64,000 nucleotides of DNA from Planctomycetia bacterium. GTDB lineage: Bacteria > Planctomycetota > Planctomycetia > Pirellulales > UBA1268. The notes under the pieces were generated by a model. That model did no database searches, had not been told where the DNA came from, and saw only the letters and a list, made by a program, of their open reading frames with translations. The DNA lies in assembly GCA_014192425.1 (NCBI GenBank), contig BJHK01000006.1:62001-126000 (forward strand), given 5' to 3'. Made by a program: the position numbers and the translations under genes. Below are positions 47,115 to 57,113 of the stretch, piece by piece. Every line of letters begins with the position of its first letter. The first letter of the stretch is position 1.

Positions 47115-49565
47115 TCACTTCGCGCCCGTGGCCTGTCGGCGCAATTGTTCCAGACGCGAAAGCGGCTTGGCGGCGGGGGAAGTGGCCGCCGCCGGCACCG
47201 GCTGCGGTGGGGCCGCCTGCGGGGCGGCCGCCGGAGCCGGCGGCGCGATCTGGAGTTCCGTGCCGCCCCCCGACATCCGCACCAGCGCGCCGTTCACCGT
47301 CGTCACCAGTTCCACGAACACTGACTTGTGGTTGCCGGCCGGGCTGTTGGCCGTGGTGGCCACCTCGAAGACGAGGTCCTTCGTCTCCTTCGTGAACGGC
47401 AGTTCCGGCGCCGTGGTCTCGGGGGGCAGGCCGTGAAGTCGGGCCCGCGCCGCGCCAGCGAAGGGCCGCAGCTGCGTGAGCGTGCAGGCGATCTGGGCCG
47501 GCTGCCCCTGCACGCAGGAGGCCCGGGCGAGTGTGGCGGTCGTGAACGGCTCGGCGACCTCCAGCGGCGTGAGCGGCGACGCCACCCATGCGCGGCCACC
47601 CATGTCGGCCATGGCGATGGCAGAGACATGCCAGGTGCCCGTCGCCGCCTTGCCGTCGGCATTGATCTGGTAGACCCCCTCCGACTGGTCGGGCGGAATG
47701 GTGATCGAGGGCACGGCCCCGACGCCCGGCGGCCTGAAGGGAAGCTCCACGGTCACGGGCTGGGCGAAGCCCTGCGCCCGACGCACGACGACCTTCAGCG
47801 GCAGCGAGCCGTTCCTCACCAGCGGCGCCTGCGGCGGCACGATCTCGACGTGGAACGGCAGCGCTTCGACGACGGCGAAGGCGAGCTTCGTGACGTCGCC
47901 GCTGTAGTGGACGGCGTTGTTGGGGTCGCCGGTGACGAAGTCGGCGTGGTTCTCGAACCGGCCGCGGACCCCCGCCGCGCCCTGCGGATCCTGCGCCGAG
48001 ACCTGGCGGGCCTCGAAGGGGATCACCCTGCCCGACAACGGTGCGTCGGCTGCGGCCTCGAAGACGACGGGCACCTGTCCCTGGCCGGCCTTGATGACCG
48101 GCGCCGTCATCGTCATCCCCGCCGGGAGCTGGCTGCCGTCGAGCACCAGGTCGCCGTCGAAGTGCTCCCGCGTCGCGTTGACCAGCACGGCGTAGCGGTT
48201 GCCCCGCGGCACGAACACCGTCTGCCTGGTCTGCGAGAAGCGGTCGACGCGCGGGATCGACAGGGAGAGGGCGGGCTGCGGCGGCTGGAACTCGACGCGG
48301 TAGGTGAAGTCGGCCCGGCCGCGGTCGAGATGATCCGTGACGCGCAGGATGTACTCGCCGTCCTCCGGAACCTCGAACAGGTAGACCGAATCGGGGCCCT
48401 TGGCGTCATCGTTACCTCCCACCCCGGTGCCGTCGGCCCGCAGGACATTGAGCACGGAATCGAGCCCCGACCGCAGCCCGCGGGCATGGCACTTGACCTC
48501 GAACACCTGCCCCTTCCGGGCGGCGAAGCGGAAGTGGTCGACGTCGCCGGGTTGGCCGATGATGCCGTTGAACGCACGCGTTACATCGCCGGGGGTCGCC
48601 GTGCGGATCTCGTCGTTCGGCTCCTGCTCGAGCGTGTTGCCCAAGGCCGAGATCCGCACCGGCAGCGGCGACGGGCAGATGCCGCCGTCGTCCGCGGCGA
48701 ACAGCCGGTGGATGCCCCCGACCGGCCCCGCCGGCACGTCGATCTCGCGCGTGATCGGCCCGGCCGCGTCACCGAGGAACGTCACCCGCAGCTTCTCCCC
48801 AGCCTTGCCGCCGGCCGGATAGACGGCGGTCGGCCGCGGAAAGCCGCCGATGTGGAGCCGGTAGCGAGACTGGTTGTCGCCGCCGTAGGAGGCCTCGCGG
48901 ATCTGCACGACGTAGCGGCCCGCGGCCGGCGCGACGAGGGACAGGATGCCGTCCTGGAGGGTGGGCGTCGAGTCGTCGGCCGCGGCGAGCTGGAACCGCC
49001 TGGCGTCGAGGACCGCGATGAAGGGGTCGAACCGCTGGCTGCCGAGCCGCAGTCCCTCCACCTCGACCGCGAGCCGCTGCCCGTGCTCCAGATCCACCGC
49101 GAAGTGATCGATGTCCTCGTTCTCCACGCTGCCGTGCACGGTGCTGCCCAGCGGCACCACCTGGGCCTGCTCGATCGCGCCGTTGGGCTCCGTCTCGTCG
49201 ACGCTGCCCAGCGCCCCCACCCAGAAGGATCGGTATTCCGAGATCCCGGACCTCGTCCGCACGTGGACGAGCTGCTCGCCGAGCGGACAGTTCTCGGGCA
49301 CGTGCACGACGGCCTTGAACGCAGCGGCGTCGACCGGCTGCAGTGACTTCGTCACCAGGCCGTCTTCGGAGTGGAAGAGGATCTCCTCGGCGTCGCCGAG
49401 CCGCTCACCCCGAAAGGTGAGCTCGCGGTCGCCGCCGCGGGGCACGCCGCGGGGCAGGATCAGATTCAGCCTCGGAAACGACCCCTGCGCGACGCCGCCG
49501 GCCGCCGCGAGCAGCGCGGCGAGGAGGAGCGTCGGGAGGGGGGCGGATGCCAGGCGCGGGAGCAT
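47115..49565 (-). CDS. Exported PPC-domain protein
   Basis: An 816-aa secreted protein in the DUF1501 operon. It has a signal peptide (LPTLLLAALLAAAGGVAQG), an IPT-like N-terminal region (RELTFRGERLGDAEEILF), and two bacterial pre-peptidase (PPC) domains introduced by DETEPNGAIEQAQ and EQEPNDEIRTAT with the FxV/DHFRF pattern. The C-terminus is alanine/proline-rich (PPAPAAAPQAAPPQPVPA). It probably binds a surface or polymer substrate. It follows the DUF1501 gene by 26 bases. Confidence 0.85.
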   Translation of the reverse strand: MLPRLASAPLPTLLLAALLAAAGGVAQGSFPRLNLILPRGVPRGGDRELTFRGERLGDAEEILFHSEDGLVTKSLQPVDAAAFKAVVHVPENCPLGEQLVHVRTRSGISEYRSFWVGALGSVDETEPNGAIEQAQVVPLGSTVHGSVENEDIDHFAVDLEHGQRLAVEVEGLRLGSQRFDPFIAVLDARRFQLAAADDSTPTLQDGILSLVAPAAGRYVVQIREASYGGDNQSRYRLHIGGFPRPTAVYPAGGKAGEKLRVTFLGDAAGPITREIDVPAGPVGGIHRLFAADDGGICPSPLPVRISALGNTLEQEPNDEIRTATPGDVTRAFNGIIGQPGDVDHFRFAARKGQVFEVKCHARGLRSGLDSVLNVLRADGTGVGGNDDAKGPDSVYLFEVPEDGEYILRVTDHLDRGRADFTYRVEFQPPQPALSLSIPRVDRFSQTRQTVFVPRGNRYAVLVNATREHFDGDLVLDGSQLPAGMTMTAPVIKAGQGQVPVVFEAAADAPLSGRVIPFEARQVSAQDPQGAAGVRGRFENHADFVTGDPNNAVHYSGDVTKLAFAVVEALPFHVEIVPPQAPLVRNGSLPLKVVVRRAQGFAQPVTVELPFRPPGVGAVPSITIPPDQSEGVYQINADGKAATGTWHVSAIAMADMGGRAWVASPLTPLEVAEPFTTATLARASCVQGQPAQIACTLTQLRPFAGAARARLHGLPPETTAPELPFTKETKDLVFEVATTANSPAGNHKSVFVELVTTVNGALVRMSGGGTELQIAPPAPAAAPQAAPPQPVPAAATSPAAKPLSRLEQLRRQATGAK

Positions 49566-49591
49566 TGAAACCTGTCGGCAGCAGGGGGTCT

Positions 49592-50896
49592 TCAGGAGAG
49601 CAACTGCGGCCGCACCTTGCCGCCGTCGACGATCTCGATGGGCCGGCCGCCGGGCGCCATCAGTTCCTTGTGGGCGTCGATGCCGAGCCGATCGTAGATG
49701 GTTGTGGCCCAGTCCTCGACGGAAAGCGGGTCGTCCTCCGGCTCGCTGGCGGTGGCGTTGCTCGAGCCGTGCACGATGCCGGCCTTGATGCCGCCGCCGG
49801 CCATGACGATCGAGAACACTTTTGGCCAGTGGTCGCGGCCCGCGGTGGGGTTGATCTTGGGCGTGCGGCCGAACTCCGTCCCCACGCAGACCAGCGTGCT
49901 GGCCAGCAGTCCGCGGCGGTCGAGGTCGCGGATCAGCGTTGCGAATCCCTGGTCGAATGCCGGGGCGTTCCTCCGCATGTTGTCCGCGATGGCGTCGTGG
50001 TGGTCCCAACCGCCGTAGGTGAGCGTGACGAACCGCACGCCCGACTCGACGAGCCGCCGGGCGAGCAGCATCCGCATGCCGGCCTGGTTGCGGCCGTATT
50101 CGTCCTTGATGGCGTCGGGCTCCCGCGCCATGTCGAAGGCCGCCTGCGCCGCGGCGGAACTGATCAGTCCGTAGGCCTGCTGGTAGAAGGTGTCGAGGGC
50201 GTCGAGCGCGTCGCTCTGTTCCTTGTGGCGGAAGTGCTCGTTGACCACGTCGAGCATCCGGCGGCGCGTTTCGAAGCGGCCGGTGTCGATGCCGTCGGGC
50301 AGGTTGAGGTCGCGCACCTTGAATGCCTTGTCGGCTGGATCCGCACCGACGCTGAATCCCGAATAGGCGGTCGACAGGTAGCCCGAGCCGGCGAATTCGT
50401 TGGGGACGCTCGGGATACAGACGTAGGCCGGCAGGTTGTCCCGCGGTCCGAACTCGTGCGCGATCACGGAGCCGATGCTCGGGTACTGGAGGGCCGGGCT
50501 CGGCTTGTAGCCCGTGAACATGTTGTGGGTGCCGCGCTCGTGGGCGGCTTCCCCGTGCGTCAGCGAGCGGCAGATCGCGAGTTTGTCGGCGATCCGGGCG
50601 GTGTGCGGCAGCAGTTCGCCGAACCGCACGCCCGGCAGGGCGGTGTCGATGCTGCCCAGCGGGCCCCGGTATTCGACCGGCGCGAAGGGCTTGGGATCGA
50701 ACGTCTCCTGGTGGGCGAATCCGCCGGGCAGATAGATGTAGATCACCGACGTGGCGACACCCTGCCGGGGAGGCTGGCCCGCGGAGGCCCGCGCCGCCCC
50801 GAGGCGGAAGAAGTCTCCGAGCGAGAGGCCGAGTCCGCCGATGGCGCCGACCGTGAGGAATCCGCGGCGGTCGACGCCGCGTGCGAGGCCCTTCAT
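49592..50896 (-). CDS. DUF1501 family protein
   Basis: A 434-aa exported protein of the DUF1501 family, frequent in planctomycetes. It has a twin-arginine-like signal (RGVDRRGFLTVGAIGGLGLSLG), IYLPGGFAHQETFDPKP near the start, HERGTHNMFTGYKPSP, VTLTYGGWDHHDAI and a catalytic-looking TLVCVGTEFGRTPKINPTAGRDHWP (phosphatase/sulfatase-like fold). The metal-binding His/Asp pattern fits an alkaline-phosphatase-superfamily fold, but the enzymatic activity is not established. First gene of the four-gene operon; a likely ribosome-binding site GGAGATG precedes the ATG. Confidence 0.9.
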   Translation of the reverse strand: MKGLARGVDRRGFLTVGAIGGLGLSLGDFFRLGAARASAGQPPRQGVATSVIYIYLPGGFAHQETFDPKPFAPVEYRGPLGSIDTALPGVRFGELLPHTARIADKLAICRSLTHGEAAHERGTHNMFTGYKPSPALQYPSIGSVIAHEFGPRDNLPAYVCIPSVPNEFAGSGYLSTAYSGFSVGADPADKAFKVRDLNLPDGIDTGRFETRRRMLDVVNEHFRHKEQSDALDALDTFYQQAYGLISSAAAQAAFDMAREPDAIKDEYGRNQAGMRMLLARRLVESGVRFVTLTYGGWDHHDAIADNMRRNAPAFDQGFATLIRDLDRRGLLASTLVCVGTEFGRTPKINPTAGRDHWPKVFSIVMAGGGIKAGIVHGSSNATASEPEDDPLSVEDWATTIYDRLGIDAHKELMAPGGRPIEIVDGGKVRPQLLS

Positions 50897-51237
50897 CGGA
50901 TCATCTCCGGGCGGATCAGATCGAGCGTGCAGAGCGAATGATACCCGGGTTGAGAGTCGATTGCGATGCACGGCAGCGGCGCGGCAAGCAGTCTGCCCGG
51001 GCAGGAGCGCGCACGGCACGAGCGCTCGACGGAGCGTGCCGTGGCGGGCGGTGTTCCGCCGGCCACGGGCAGTCGGCGGGCGGATTGGACACCTGACCGA
51101 CCGGGACGCAGCGGCTCCTCGCCGCCGGCGTGCGTGGCGCAGGGCGCACGTCCGCACGAAACGACGGAACCCGCGGCCGCCGCTGGGGGTTGCCGCGGGT
51201 TCCTCGAACATCAGTCCGATCCCGCCGATCGGCCGAG
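50897..51237. other. Intergenic region upstream of the DUF1501 operon
   Basis: About 340 bases between the DUF1501 start and tRNA-Val, both on the minus strand. It must hold the operon promoter; a GGAGATG ribosome-binding site lies just before the DUF1501 ATG. AT-richer DNA with TATCAT on the minus strand near 50940 is a weak -10 candidate. No convincing gene was seen. Confidence 0.5.
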
Positions 51238-51311
51238 TGGGCGATATAGGACTCGAACCTATGACCCCCAGCTTGTCGAGCTGGTGCTCTAACCAACTGA
51301 GCTAATCGCCC
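51238..51311 (-). tRNA. tRNA-Val (anticodon GAC) with C33
   Basis: The minus strand folds into a complete 74-nt cloverleaf: acceptor GGGCGAT/ATCGCCC, D arm GCTC/GAGC, anticodon stem CCAGC/GCTGG with loop TCGACAA, T arm ATAGG-TTCGAGT-CCTAT and discriminator A. The anticodon GAC reads valine codons GUC/GUU. CCA is not encoded. Position 33, before the anticodon, is C rather than the usual U. Confidence 0.9.
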
Positions 51312-51470
51312 GTTCAGAACCAAGTGTCGCGCCCGAATCGCCCCCCGTCAAGGAACCCATCGCTCGGCCGCCGTGGCGGCGGTTCAGGCTTGTGCCGGCT
51401 GCGCGGCCGCCGCTACGCTGCCGCTGCGGCTGCACCCCGCGCCCGCTCCTCGCACCCGGCGACTTTCGTC

Positions 51471-53474
51471 ATGATCACTGTTCGTTTTTCCGACGGCACG
51501 ACGGCGGAATTTCCCCCGGCAACGCCCCTCACCGACGTGCTCCACGGCGCCGCCAAGGGCGGCCGCCCGATCGCCGCTGTCCTCGACGGCCGCACCGTGG
51601 GACTCGACGCCCGGCTCCCCGCTGCGGGCAGCGTGGCGGTCGAGCCGCTCCGCGCCGGCGATCCCCGCGCCCTGCCCGTGATGCGGCACTCCGCGGCCCA
51701 CGTCATGGCCCGGGCCGTGATGCGGCTCTTCGAAGGCGTCGAACTGGCCTTCGGACCCACCGTCGGCGAGGGCTTTTATTACGACCTGCGCGCCGCCCGC
51801 CCGATCACCGACGAAGACCTGCCGGCGATCGAGGCGGAAATGCGCCGGATTGTCGAGGCCGACGAGGCGTTCGAGCGGGTCGAGGTGCCGCGGGCCGAGG
51901 CCATCGAGATCGTCCGCGGACTCGACCAGCCGCTCAAGGTCGAGCACATCGAGACGGGCCTCGCCGACCATCCCAGCCTGTCGTTCTACCGGCAGGGGGA
52001 ATTCGTCGACCTGTGCCGCGGTCCGCACGTCCCCAGCCCGGGCTGCATCCGGGCCTTCAAGCTGACGAACATCGCCGGTGCCTACTGGAAGGGGGACGCC
52101 GCCAACGCCCAGCTGCAGCGGCTCTACGGCACGGCCTGGTTTTCCCCGGCGGATCTCGACGCCCATCTGGCGGCCTTGGAGGAGGCTCGGCGCCGCGATC
52201 ACCGCGTGCTCGGCAAGCAGCTCGACCTGTTCACGACCAGCCCGCTCGTCGGGTCGGGGCTCGTGCTCTGGATGCCCAAGGGTGCGATCCTGCGCGGCAC
52301 CCTGGAGGCGTTCGTCCGCGACGAGCTCGCCGCCCGCGGCTACCAGCCGGTGTACACGCCGCACATCGGCAAGATCGACCTCTACAAGATCTCCGGCCAC
52401 TATCCCTACTACGCCGACAGCCAGTTCAAGCCGATCGTCATGAGCGACGACGAGCAGTACCTGCTCAAGCCGATGAACTGCCCGCACCACACGATGATCT
52501 ACAAGGCCCGGCCCCACAGCTACAAGGACCTGCCGCTGCGACTGGCGGAGTTCGGCACCGTCTACCGCTACGAGCAGTCGGGGGAACTCGGCGGCATGAC
52601 GCGGGTCCGCGGCTTCACCCAGGACGACGCCCACATCTTCTGCACGCCCGAGCAGGTGGAGCAGGAGGTCGAGGGCTGCATCGACTTCACGCTCAAGGTC
52701 CTCTCCAGCCTGGCCTTCGACACGTTCCGCGTCCGCCTCGGGTTCCGCGATCCGACGAGCGACAAGTACGTCGGTCCCCCGGAGCGCTGGGCCGAGGCGG
52801 AGGCGGCGATCGAGCGGGTCGCCCGGCGCATGAGCCTGCCGGGCTGCGAGCCGGAGCCGGGCGAGGCCGCCTTTTACGGTCCGAAGATCGACTTCGTGAT
52901 CAACGACTCGCTGGGCCGCGAGTGGCAGCTGGGCACCGTCCAGCTCGACTACAACCTGCCGAGCGCCGAGCGGTTCGACTGCGAGTACATCGGCGCCGAC
53001 AACGCCAAGCACCGCCCGGTGATGATCCACCGCGCTCCGCTCGGCTCGCTGGAACGGTTCGTGGGCGTCCTCATCGAGCACTTCGCCGGCGCGTTCCCGC
53101 TCTGGCTGGCGCCCGAGCAGGTGCGGGTCATCCCGGTGAGCGAGAAGAGCGCGGCCTACGCCGGGCAGGTGAAGGCCCGGCTCGAGGCCGCCGGCCTGCG
53201 GACGGGGATCGACCTCGCCGCCGAGAAGCTGGGGGCCAAGATCCGCACGGCGCAGCTGGAACTGATCCCGATGATGGTCGTCTGCGGGCCACGGGACGAG
53301 GCGGCCGGCACGGTCAGCCTCCGTGACCGCGTCGACGGTGACCTGGGCGCCATGAGCCTGGAGGCGGCCGTGGAACGGCTCCGGGACGAGAACGCCCGGC
53401 GGGCGGTCCGCCACAAGCCGAAGCCGCTGGCCATGCCGACCACGTCGGCAGCCGGCAGCGGGCTGGACTATTGA
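51471..53474 (+). CDS. thrS: Threonyl-tRNA synthetase
   Basis: Charges tRNA-Thr. The 667-aa protein begins with a TGS domain (residues 1-60), then the editing domain with [15 protein letters not shown] and a class II core with [11 protein letters not shown] (zinc ligand Cys), [17 protein letters not shown] (motif 2), and the final motif [18 protein letters not shown] (motif 3), followed by the anticodon-binding domain. Start MITVRFSDG gives normal length; a longer frame is not conserved. Downstream are a LigD-N-like gene and glnA, all in the same direction. Confidence 0.96.
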   Translation: MITVRFSDGTTAEFPPATPLTDVLHGAAKGGRPIAAVLDGRTVGLDARLPAAGSVAVEPLRAGDPRALPVMRHSAAHVMARAVMRLFEGVELAFGPTVGEGFYYDLRAARPITDEDLPAIEAEMRRIVEADEAFERVEVPRAEAIEIVRGLDQPLKVEHIETGLADHPSLSFYRQGEFVDLCRGPHVPSPGCIRAFKLTNIAGAYWKGDAANAQLQRLYGTAWFSPADLDAHLAALEEARRRDHRVLGKQLDLFTTSPLVGSGLVLWMPKGAILRGTLEAFVRDELAARGYQPVYTPHIGKIDLYKISGHYPYYADSQFKPIVMSDDEQYLLKPMNCPHHTMIYKARPHSYKDLPLRLAEFGTVYRYEQSGELGGMTRVRGFTQDDAHIFCTPEQVEQEVEGCIDFTLKVLSSLAFDTFRVRLGFRDPTSDKYVGPPERWAEAEAAIERVARRMSLPGCEPEPGEAAFYGPKIDFVINDSLGREWQLGTVQLDYNLPSAERFDCEYIGADNAKHRPVMIHRAPLGSLERFVGVLIEHFAGAFPLWLAPEQVRVIPVSEKSAAYAGQVKARLEAAGLRTGIDLAAEKLGAKIRTAQLELIPMMVVCGPRDEAAGTVSLRDRVDGDLGAMSLEAAVERLRDENARRAVRHKPKPLAMPTTSAAGSGLDY

Positions 53475-53484
53475 GCCCGGGCCG

Positions 53485-53895
53485 ATGCCGCGGTTCGTCA
53501 TCCTCGAGCATGTGAACGCCCCCGACGATCCGCTGGGGCGACACTACGACCTGCTCCTCGAACAGGGGCCGGCCTGCCGGACGTGGCGGCTCGCCGCGCT
53601 CCCGGAGTGCGGTGGCGCGGCGGTCGCGGCCGTCGAGGCGCCCCCGCACCGCCTTGCGTGGCTCGATCACGACGCCGGCACGGTGTCTGGCGGCCGGGGA
53701 TTCGCCCGGCGGATCGATGGCGGCGCCTACGAGCCCGAACTGTCCCCCGCAGGCGCGACCAGCCGGGCCACGACGATCGAGGCGACGCTCGCGGGGGGGC
53801 AGTTCCGTGGCCGGCTCGTTCTTCGCGCCCACGAAGACCGCTGGCTCGTCCGGCTCGACCCGCAGCCCCCCGGTGCGGCGCTGCGGGAGGGCTGA
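53485..53895 (+). CDS. Stand-alone LigD N-terminal (3'-phosphoesterase-like) domain protein
   Basis: A 136-aa protein matching the N-terminal phosphoesterase domain of bacterial Lig[34 protein letters not shown]. In LigD this domain removes 3' end modifications during non-homologous end joining. Here it is a separate protein with no ligase or polymerase domain. It lies 10 bases after thrS and before glnA. A role in DNA end processing is an inference. Confidence 0.8.
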   Translation: MPRFVILEHVNAPDDPLGRHYDLLLEQGPACRTWRLAALPECGGAAVAAVEAPPHRLAWLDHDAGTVSGGRGFARRIDGGAYEPELSPAGATSRATTIEATLAGGQFRGRLVLRAHEDRWLVRLDPQPPGAALREG

Positions 53896-53950
53896 GCGAC
53901 GGCCCCCGGCGGAACGCGGGTATCATGGGGCATCCGAGGAGAACACGCCC

Positions 53951-55363
53951 ATGAAGCCCCGTGAAGTGCTCGCGATGTGTCGCGAGAAGGAAGTCAAGGC
54001 CATCGACCTGCGGTTCACCGATTTTTTCGGTGCCTGGCAGCACTTCACCATCCCGGTCGGCAAGCTCGAAGAGGACGTCTTCGAGGACGGGCTCGGCTTC
54101 GACGGCTCGAGCATCCGTGGCTGGCAGGCGATCAACGAGAGCGACATGCTGCTCGTGCCGGTGCCCGGCAGCGCCTTCGTCGATCCCTTCGCCCAGATTC
54201 CCACGCTGGCGATGATCTGCATGATCCAGGACCCGATCAGCCGCGAGGACTATTCCCGCGACCCGCGCAACATCGCGCGCAAGGCGGTCAACTATCTGAA
54301 GAGCACCGGCATCGCCGACACCTGCTTCATCGGCCCGGAGGCGGAGTTCTTCGTGTTCGACGACGTGCGGTTCGACCAGAACGCGCACGAGGGCTACTAC
54401 CACCTCGATTCGCGGGAAGCGGAGTGGAACCGGGGCCGGGCCGAGGGGCCGAATCTCGGCTACAAGCTGCGGTTCAAGGAGGGGTACTTCCCCTGCCCCC
54501 CCGCCGACCAGCTCATGGACCTGCGCAACGAGATGATGCAGACCATGATCCAGTGCGGTATCGACGTCGAGGCCCAGCACCACGAGGTGGCCACGGCCGG
54601 CCAGTGCGAGATCGACATGCGGTTCCAGGAACTGGTGAAGATGGCCGACCAGATGTGCCTCTACAAGTACATCGTGCGCAACGTGGCCCGCCGCCACGGC
54701 CGCACCGTGACCTTCATGCCCAAGCCGCTGTACGGCGACAACGGCTCGGGCATGCACACCCACATCTCGCTCTGGAAGGAGGGGCATCCGTTGTTCGCCG
54801 GCAGTGGCTACGCCGGCCTCTCCGAGATGGCCCTGCACGCCATCGGCGGCATCCTCCGCCACGCGCCGGCGATCCTCGCGATCACGAACCCGACGACCAA
54901 CAGTTACAAGCGGCTCGTGCCCGGCTACGAGGCCCCGGTGAACCTCGCCTACTCGCAGCGCAACCGCTCCGCCAGCTGCCGGATCCCGATGTACTCGGCC
55001 AGTCCGAAGACGAAGCGGGTGGAGTTTCGCTGTCCCGACCCGACCTGCAATCCGTACCTCGCGTTCGCGGCCATCCTCATGGCGGCGATCGACGGCATCC
55101 AGAACAAGATTCATCCCGGCGACCCGCTCGACCGCGACATCTATGACATGCCGCCGGAGGAGCTGGCGAACGTGCCCAAGGCGCCCGGCTCGCTGGAGGA
55201 GGCGCTCGTCGCCATGGAGCGGGACGCCGACTTCCTGCTCCGCGGCGACGTGTTCACCGAGGACGTGATCGGCACGTGGCTGAAGTGGAAGCGCGAGCGG
55301 GAGATCGACGCGATGCGGCTCCGGCCGCATCCGTACGAGTTCTGCCTCTATTTTGATGCGTGA
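53951..55363 (+). CDS. glnA: Glutamine synthetase, type I
   Basis: Synthesises glutamine from glutamate and ammonium with ATP. At 470 aa it has the usual markers: [53 protein letters not shown], and the adenylylation-site region IYDMPPEEL with Tyr, consistent with GlnE control. A GAGGAG site lies before the ATG. The 3' end matters: its last four codons (TTT GAT GCG TGA) are also the first bases of the tandem three-hairpin repeat that continues downstream. Confidence 0.96.
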   Translation: MKPREVLAMCREKEVKAIDLRFTDFFGAWQHFTIPVGKLEEDVFEDGLGFDGSSIRGWQAINESDMLLVPVPGSAFVDPFAQIPTLAMICMIQDPISREDYSRDPRNIARKAVNYLKSTGIADTCFIGPEAEFFVFDDVRFDQNAHEGYYHLDSREAEWNRGRAEGPNLGYKLRFKEGYFPCPPADQLMDLRNEMMQTMIQCGIDVEAQHHEVATAGQCEIDMRFQELVKMADQMCLYKYIVRNVARRHGRTVTFMPKPLYGDNGSGMHTHISLWKEGHPLFAGSGYAGLSEMALHAIGGILRHAPAILAITNPTTNSYKRLVPGYEAPVNLAYSQRNRSASCRIPMYSASPKTKRVEFRCPDPTCNPYLAFAAILMAAIDGIQNKIHPGDPLDRDIYDMPPEELANVPKAPGSLEEALVAMERDADFLLRGDVFTEDVIGTWLKWKREREIDAMRLRPHPYEFCLYFDA

Positions 55364-55681
55364 GAAGCCATCCCTGGCCTTCTCACGCAGCGCCCGGTGG
55401 GCAACGCCGAGGGTTGCCGCACCGGGCGGCGCCGCATCGTGCGGCGGTTTGATGCGTGAGAAGCCCTCCCTGGCCTTCTCACGCAGCGCCCGGCGGGCAA
55501 CGCCGAGGGTTGCCCACCGGGCGGCGCCGCATCGTGCGGCGGTTTGATGCGTGAGAAGCCATCCCTGGCCCTTTCCACGCAGCGGCCGGTGGGCAACGCC
55601 GAGGGTTGCCGCACCGGGCGGCGCCGCATCGTGCGGCGGTTTGATGCGTGAGAAGCCCTCCCTGGCCTGCGCTCACACGCA
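55352..55681 (+). repeat. Tandem three-hairpin array (about 3.4 copies of a 96-bp unit)
   Basis: Units start at 55352, 55448, 55543 and a partial at 55640. Each begins TTTGATGCGTGAGAAGCC and contains stem one GTGAGAAGCC/GGCCTTCTCAC (loop ATCCCT or CTCCCT), stem two CCCGGTGGGCAAC with loop GCCGAG, and GCCGCATCGTGCGGCGG. The third unit has a right arm changed to CCTTTCCAC. The first unit includes the last codons and stop of glnA, so the array grew from the glnA terminator region. It is related to the single element at 32795-32908. Confidence 0.9.
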
Positions 55682-55807
55682 CCGAAAGCCGGTCGGAGGC
55701 ACGCGCAGGAGCCGGTGCACTTTGCCTGGACCGCAGGACGCACCATGCCGCCGGAGCCCATGCCGGCAAAGTCCGCCGGCGACGAGCATGCTTCCGAGCG
55801 GCGGCGC

Positions 55808-55853
55808 GTTGCCGAGCGTTGCCGAGGGTCGCCGAGGGTCGCCGAGGGTCGCC
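55808..55853 (+). repeat. 10-bp direct repeats
   Basis: Four full units and a partial of a GTTGCCGAGC/GTCGCCGAGG motif in tandem with small differences, directly after the three-hairpin array and about 35 bases before the glycosyltransferase start. It could affect the spacing or translation initiation of that gene. Confidence 0.8.
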
Positions 55854-55888
55854 TTGACGCGGCGCGCGCGGCGGCGCGACCATATGGC

Positions 55889-57034
55889 ATGCCAGAAACC
55901 CTGCCGCGGGTCGTCATCGACCTGGAAAAGCTCCGCCATTTCAACTGCGGTCTCGGCCGGTTCTCTTTCCACCTCGGCCGCGAACTGCTGGCCATCGCCC
56001 CGGGCAGGTTCCGGCCGGTGTTCTTCCTGCCCGCGGGCTGCGAACGGCACTTCCCCGAGGGGGGCTACGACCGGATCGAAGTCAGCGACTGGCGAAAGGA
56101 ACGGCTGCTGCGGCTCGTCCGCCCGTTAACGCAGCCGTTTCTCGGCTCCCCCGCCGCCAGCCTGTGGCACGTCACCAACCAGACCTCCAAGTACCTGCCG
56201 CTCGACCGGCGCATCCCGGTCGTGCTCACGATCCACGACCTGACCTTTCTCCACGAGGCCCCCCGCCCAGGCCGCGAACGGGAGATCGCCCGCAAGCGCG
56301 CCGCCATCCAGGCGAAGGTCAGTCGGGCGACGCTGCTCGTCACCGATTCCGCCTACGTGGCCGACGACGTTCGCGACAACCTCGCTGTCGGCACCCGGCC
56401 GATCCGCGTCGTGCCCCTCGGTTGTTCCGCGCCCGGCACCGCGGCCGACAGGCGGCCCCCATTCCTGCCGCCCGGGCCATTCCTGTTCACGCTGGGGAAC
56501 TGCCTGCCGCACAAGAATTTTCACGTCCTCATCGATCTCGTGGAGCGGCTCGCGGACACGCGTCTGGTGATCGCCGGCAAGAACGCCACGCCCTACGGCG
56601 AACAGATCGCCCGCGAGGTCGCGCGACGCGGGCTCGCCGACAGGGTCCTGCTGCCTGGGGAAGTCTCCGACGGCGACCGGCAGTGGCTCTACGAGAACTG
56701 CCGGGCATTCTTCTTTCCCTCGCTCTCCGAGGGCTTCGGCCTGCCGGTCCTGGAGGCGATGCACGCCGGCCGGCCGGTGTTCGTGGGGCGGAACACGAGC
56801 CTGGCGGAAGTCGCGGGCGACCTCGGCTTCTACCTCGACTCGTACTCAGGCGACGCGATCGTCGCCGCCTACCGGTCGGGCATGGAGCGGTTCAACGCCG
56901 CGGCCGACTACCCGGCTCGCCTGCGCCGGCACGCCCAGGGATTCTCCTGGGGTGCGACCGCCGCGGGCTACGCCGCCGTCTACGCCGAGGCGCTGGCGGA
57001 CCATGCGAACCGTGAGCGCCGCTCACGCCGCTGA
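55889..57034 (+). CDS. Glycosyltransferase family 1 (GT-B fold)
   Basis: A 381-aa glycosyltransferase that probably builds a cell-surface polysaccharide. It has the N-terminal VVIDLEKLRHFNCGLGRFSFHLGRELL, VLTIHDLTFLHEAP and TLGNCLPHKNFHVLI, then the GT1 sugar-nucleotide site FFPSLSEGFGLPVLEAMHAGRP. The start MPETLPRV was chosen because the conserved domain opens there; upstream lies repetitive DNA without a good ribosome-binding site. It is followed by cysI. Donor and acceptor sugars unknown. Confidence 0.88.
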   Translation: MPETLPRVVIDLEKLRHFNCGLGRFSFHLGRELLAIAPGRFRPVFFLPAGCERHFPEGGYDRIEVSDWRKERLLRLVRPLTQPFLGSPAASLWHVTNQTSKYLPLDRRIPVVLTIHDLTFLHEAPRPGREREIARKRAAIQAKVSRATLLVTDSAYVADDVRDNLAVGTRPIRVVPLGCSAPGTAADRRPPFLPPGPFLFTLGNCLPHKNFHVLIDLVERLADTRLVIAGKNATPYGEQIAREVARRGLADRVLLPGEVSDGDRQWLYENCRAFFFPSLSEGFGLPVLEAMHAGRPVFVGRNTSLAEVAGDLGFYLDSYSGDAIVAAYRSGMERFNAAADYPARLRRHAQGFSWGATAAGYAAVYAEALADHANRERRSRR

Positions 57035-57113
57035 GCCCGGCTGGCTCGGGCATGGTCAATCGCCTATCCTGTCCTAGATCGTGACGGTGACCGTGAACAG
57101 GAGGCATCCGCCG

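Noticed and set aside
50916-51323. Short ORFs over the tRNA (for example containing [20 protein letters not shown])
   Set aside because: These are the familiar translations of tRNA sequence and carry no gene; the tRNA cloverleaf explains the region.
55352-55681. CRISPR array after glnA
   Set aside because: The repeat units are directly joined with no unique spacers, differ by internal changes, and no cas genes lie nearby; it is a tandem hairpin array.
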